Assembly: GCA_023390635.1 (NCBI GenBank)
Contig: JAEWCM010000142.1
Coordinates: forward strand, 1-12,861
DNA length: 12,861 bases
Source of the DNA: Bacillota bacterium
GTDB lineage: Bacteria; Bacillota; Desulfitobacteriia; Desulfitobacteriales; Desulfitobacteriaceae
Direction: 5' to 3'
The translations under genes and the position numbers were made by a program. Position 1 is the first letter of the stretch; every line of letters starts with the position of its first letter. This document shows positions 12,780 through 12,861 of the stretch, one piece after another. A model generated the notes under the pieces. The model did no database searches. It was not told the origin of the DNA and worked only from the letters and a program-made list of their open reading frames with translations.

Positions 12780-12861
12780 ATACATTGCTATTGAGAGACC
12801 ATCCATGTCAATTAGGCCTGAGTGTACGCAGTTATTTGCATTTGAACAAAAAAATATTTAT

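Noticed and set aside
1..12861. Mobile elements, CRISPR, tRNA/rRNA genes
   Set aside because: I saw no transposase or integrase frame, no spaced direct-repeat array, and no tRNA cloverleaf or rRNA signature on either strand by reading.

Overview
The window looks like a core chromosomal segment of an anaerobic, spore-forming, Gram-positive bacterium of the class Clostridia, possibly Peptococcaceae or Desulfitobacteriaceae-like. The species cannot be named from the sequence. The evidence is a sporulation-type M50 protease, a Spo0B-like protein, an L27 with a cleavable N-terminus next to Prp protease, strong AGGAGG-type ribosome binding sites, and a gene order (M50 protease, TIGR03960, TIGR03936, rng, rplU, prp, rpmA, spo0B-like, obg, yhbY, nadD) that is the clostridial version of the Bacillus spoIVFB-rplU-ysxB-rpmA-spo0B-obg locus. 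All convincing genes lie on the + strand. I see no tRNA, rRNA, insertion sequence, prophage or CRISPR array.

Layout. Bases 1-475 are the 3' part of a SpoIVFB-like intramembrane protease, cut by the window edge at its DGG motif. After a promoter region (476-603) comes a set of three closely spaced genes: a TIGR03960 radical SAM protein, its partner TIGR03936, and a short RNase E/G. A second promoter, carrying a 10-bp-period direct repeat, precedes an OmpR-family response regulator and an overlapping membrane histidine kinase (4559-6656). A third promoter and a folded leader precede rplU-prp-rpmA (L21, the L27-processing protease, L27), closed by a strong terminator at 7791-7819. Next are a Spo0B-like phosphotransferase gene, obg and yhbY.

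From about 10.1 kb the conserved order breaks down. A 5'-truncated, frameshifted Nramp-type metal transporter remnant follows yhbY. Then comes a near-consensus promoter with a leader of about 190 nt that can fold extensively (a possible pseudoknot, a UUCG hairpin and a GAAA hairpin), then a small DUF2325 gene, a complicated terminator region, a small unrecognised gene, nadD, and a single-RRM RNA-binding protein gene closed by a terminator.

The first 10 kb groups ribosome assembly (Obg, YhbY, L21, L27, Prp), RNA decay (RNase G) and sporulation signalling (M50 protease, Spo0B-like). The best candidate for something undescribed is the structured leader upstream of the DUF2325 gene (about 10692-10883), which may also encode a 43-codon leader ORF. 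I could not match it to any RNA family I know.
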